Shown piece after piece: positions 61,331 through 64,000 of a stretch of DNA of 64,000 nt (position 1 is the first letter of the stretch; each line of letters begins with the position of its first letter). Source of the DNA: Phaseolus vulgaris. Lineage: Eukaryota > Streptophyta > Magnoliopsida > Fabales > Fabaceae. The stretch is from positions 8,695,791-8,759,790 of the forward strand of contig NC_023753.2 of NCBI RefSeq assembly GCF_000499845.2. Direction: 5' to 3'. Position numbers and translations under genes: made by a program. The notes under the pieces were generated by a model, which saw only the letters and a program-made list of their open reading frames with translations, was not told the DNA's origin and did not search any database.

Positions 61331-63060
61331 TATGGAGTCTTCAACAATAGAAAATGAAACTCGGTCAATTATAAATTGTCTTTTGAATCCCTCTAACCCA
61401 TATGCTACTTGTATTTGGAGAGTGTCGAACTTATTTTAGTCTCATTTTCTTTCAATTGAACTAACTACCACTCTTGGAGCATAACCATGAGGGAGACTCT
61501 TATCTCAAAAAAACTAACTGAAGTTCATAGACAAAGCTATTAAGATTCTCGAGCATGAAGATTCTACCTTTGAGGTCTGGGAAAGATCCAACGTGATGGT
61601 ACTTTTGTGGATCACTTGTACTTTGTCTCCTCAAATTGTTGAAAGTATTGTTTACATTAACATTGCAAAATATCTTTAAGGAGATTTAAAAGAAAGGTTT
61701 TCAAAGGGTGATTATTTTAAAATTTCTATTTTGATACAAGAAATACATTCAATGAAGCGGGGAGAAAGAAATGTGACTCAATTTTACACTGTTCTCAAAA
61801 CTCTTTAGGAATAGCTTAAATCTTTAAGGCTTATACCAAATTGTATTTTTTATCTTTCGTGCAACTATGCCTTATCTAGAACTACTCCAAAATACATAGA
61901 ATTGGAGTATGTAATGTGCTTCTTGAAAGGTCTTAGAGAAGTGTATAGCAGTATCAAGACTCAAGTTCTTCTTATGGAATCGCTTCCCAACATCAATTGA
62001 TCACTTTCTTTAATTAAGCAACAGAAAAGACAACTTACAGGTAACACTTTACATGAGACTAAAGTTGTGGTTAATGTTGCGAAAAAACATTAACATAAAG
62101 GCTTTTATATCTCATTAATACCCAACTTGATATTTATCATCATGTTGCTCAACATGTTCTTCACTATATTAAGTCCAACCCTTCACAATGATTATTCTTT
62201 GCCTTAAAAAAAGACATACGGATAAAGGGTTTTAACGAATCAAAATACTCGTAGGTAAAGCATAGGGTACAACATATTTATAGGATTATCATTTACTTCA
62301 TGGAAGTCTAAGGAGCAAACCACAATTTCTCGTTCTTCTTATGGGGTAGAATATCGTGCTGTAACTACTACTACTTGTGAGTTACAATGGATCCATTATC
62401 TTATCTGATATCTCCACATTCAACATGATGCTCTTATTGTCTTATGTTGTGTCAATCAAAAGACTTGTAATATAGCTCATAATATTATGTTTATGAGCAT
62501 ATCAAACATATTGACATTGATTGTCATGTCTTATTGTCTTATGTTGTGTCAATCAAAAGACTTGTAATATAGCTCATAATATTATGTTTATGAGCATATC
62601 AAACATATTGACATTGATTGTCATGTGGCATGTGATAAACTTCAAGCTAATCTTTTTTCAATTTTGACCTATACGTTCATTTGACCAACTTGTGGACATA
62701 TTTATAAAGTTTCTTAAACATTGTTTAAAAAAATATTGTTAACAGGCTTGGAATAATGATTATATATTATCCAACTTGAGGAGGGGTGATAAGTTTCCTA
62801 GTTTTTTATTTTCTGTTAATACTAATTTTATATCAGTATATCATTTTTTACAAGCTTCCTATGAACAAGAGATCTTATGTTTGTTTTGTTAAGTTTTTTT
62901 AGAGTATAACTCAATCATTTTATCTTATTCTTTCTCTTATTTTGGTTATGCATACTCGACTTATAGACACATAAAACCATCATCTATTATACTACATTAT
63001 TGACTAAAATTAAGAATCTTAAAATCATGTATTACAATATTCAATAAAGCACCAGCTATT
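61331..63060 (+). mobile_element. Ty1/copia relic with gag joined to RNase H
   Basis: On the + strand with stops and shifts. A copia gag (UBN2-type) region at about 61540-62080 reads VWERSNVMVLLWITCTLSPQI ... FLKGLREVYSSIKTQVLLMESLP. After a gap with no protease, integrase or most of reverse transcriptase, RNase H follows at 62290-62680: SWKSKEQTTISRSSYGVEYRAVTTTTCELQWI, then HIKHIDIDCHV-like sequence. A polypurine tract GAGGAGGGG at 62778-62786 is followed by TGATAAG, a likely 3' LTR start at 62787; the LTR end is not fixed. Most of pol has been deleted. Confidence 0.75.
62432..62625. repeat. Exact 97-bp tandem duplication in the copia RNase H region
   Basis: The unit starting TCTTATTGTCTTATG occurs at 62432 and 62529 with no difference seen. 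It duplicates part of the RNase H coding relic. Confidence 0.9.
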
Positions 63061-64000
63061 TCTATGACCTTCATTTTCTCTCATGCATGTCATGGATGTC
63101 GTAGGAGACTACGCTACAAGCGACCTTCTGGATGCTGAACAGGGACACTTTTACTTTGTGTATGTAATCCATCTCTCCAACAATCATTACAAGTATCAAT
63201 TGAATCTTGTCATATTTTTTTTGCAAATATGAAAAATAAGATAATAAGAAGATGGGAGAGGTTGTTTATAATGTGGTATGAGAGGTTCGATTTATTAATT
63301 TTACCTAAAAAAGGAGGAAGAACAAGGTCAATATGTGAACAAAAATGAAGAATAAAAGTTATGATCAACTATTACTACTTTTGTTTTCAATTATAAGATT
63401 AGCAGATTTTTACAAGATTAGTGTAGTTTCCATATTTTTATAATCAATTTTTAAATTATATTTTTTTTTTACATAAGTTATTATTTTTCTAGCTCATTTT
63501 CTATTGATAAGATGTTTTCTTTTAAAGTATGGGATTTCAAAAAAAAAAAGTATATTATAATTTAATTAATTTGAGTTTATGTGAGTAAAATAAAGAAAGA
63601 TATTCTTGATGTGATTTAGGTATAAATATTTTGATGTGCAATAATTATTAAAATTTTGTTGTTGTTTCCTATTTGAATATTACATTTTAAATATTACATT
63701 CGCATATAGATAGAGAATTTGAATCAATTGGACTAAAATAAGTTTATTTTGAGTTAAATTTAAGACAAAGAGTTGTTGTTTTGAAACAAGTTAGTTTTAA
63801 TTTAAATGAATGATAATCTTGAATTAATGCTTTCAAAATATATTGCTCAAACAAGTAGCAACATTTGTAAAGACTATTACTTAAACATTCACTTAATCAC
63901 TCAAGTAATAATACTAAAATTTCAAGTGTCTCATATGACAATTTGAACGAGAGATAAGTGTTAAACTATGATATTTCTTTTCTTCTATAGGTTTGGTTGA
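63061..64000. other. Intergenic DNA to window end
   Basis: No gene recognised. Confidence 0.5.

Noticed and set aside
1..64000. tRNA, rRNA, CRISPR or bacterial-type operon features
   Set aside because: None were recognised. The sequence is plant nuclear; no tRNA cloverleaf or rRNA core was noticed by eye, although a tRNAscan run was not possible.

Overview
This is a plant nuclear genomic window, almost certainly from a legume and probably from the Phaseoleae (Vigna/Phaseolus/Glycine relatives). The signs are AT-rich intergenic DNA, spliced genes with GT-AG introns, chloroplast-targeted and plant-only protein families, and a peptide precursor whose C-terminus looks like the Pep peptides I recall from soybean. 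The species cannot be fixed from sequence alone. I rebuilt gene models by hand by joining exons at splice sites; reading frame was checked across every junction.

Layout. 3.7-6.7 kb (-): three-exon gene for a chloroplast YGGT-family protein resembling CCB3. 9.1-11.2 kb (+): two-exon Gfo/Idh/MocA-type oxidoreductase. 14.7-16.9 kb (+): two-exon cytochrome P450 of the CYP76 type. 17.2-18.1 kb: non-autonomous Mutator-like element with about 240-bp terminal inverted repeats and a perfect 10-bp target duplication. 18.7-24.0 kb: an intact single-exon CC-NBS-LRR gene (-) flanked by leftovers of lost sister copies. 24.2-28.3 kb: a broken Ty1/copia element lying between the arms of a CACTA-type non-autonomous element. 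29.6-38.3 kb: two laccase genes in tail-to-tail orientation, six exons each, with a decayed copia element between them. The second laccase carries an exact tandem duplication of its promoter and start codon. 48.2 kb (+): small single-exon AP2/ERF transcription factor. 52.0-52.7 kb (-): two-exon plant elicitor peptide precursor (PROPEP); its second exon, which encodes the active peptide, is too short for ordinary ORF calling. 57.1-58.3 kb: two more small inverted-repeat transposons, one carrying rearranged pieces of an RNA-binding-protein gene. 61.3-63 kb: another copia relic.

The rest is AT-rich intergenic DNA with microsatellites, CACTA-derived elements and unclassified repeats. The genes do not form an operon-like or clear biosynthetic unit. 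Several (NLR, PROPEP, ERF, laccases, P450) belong to families often involved in defence or secondary metabolism, but co-location alone does not prove joint function.

Most interesting items: the PROPEP gene with a terminal Asp in place of the usual Asn; the gene-capturing Mutator-like element in which two segments of an RRM gene are joined in reversed order; the perfect promoter duplication at the second laccase; and the hairpin-repeat TIRs of the 17-kb element.
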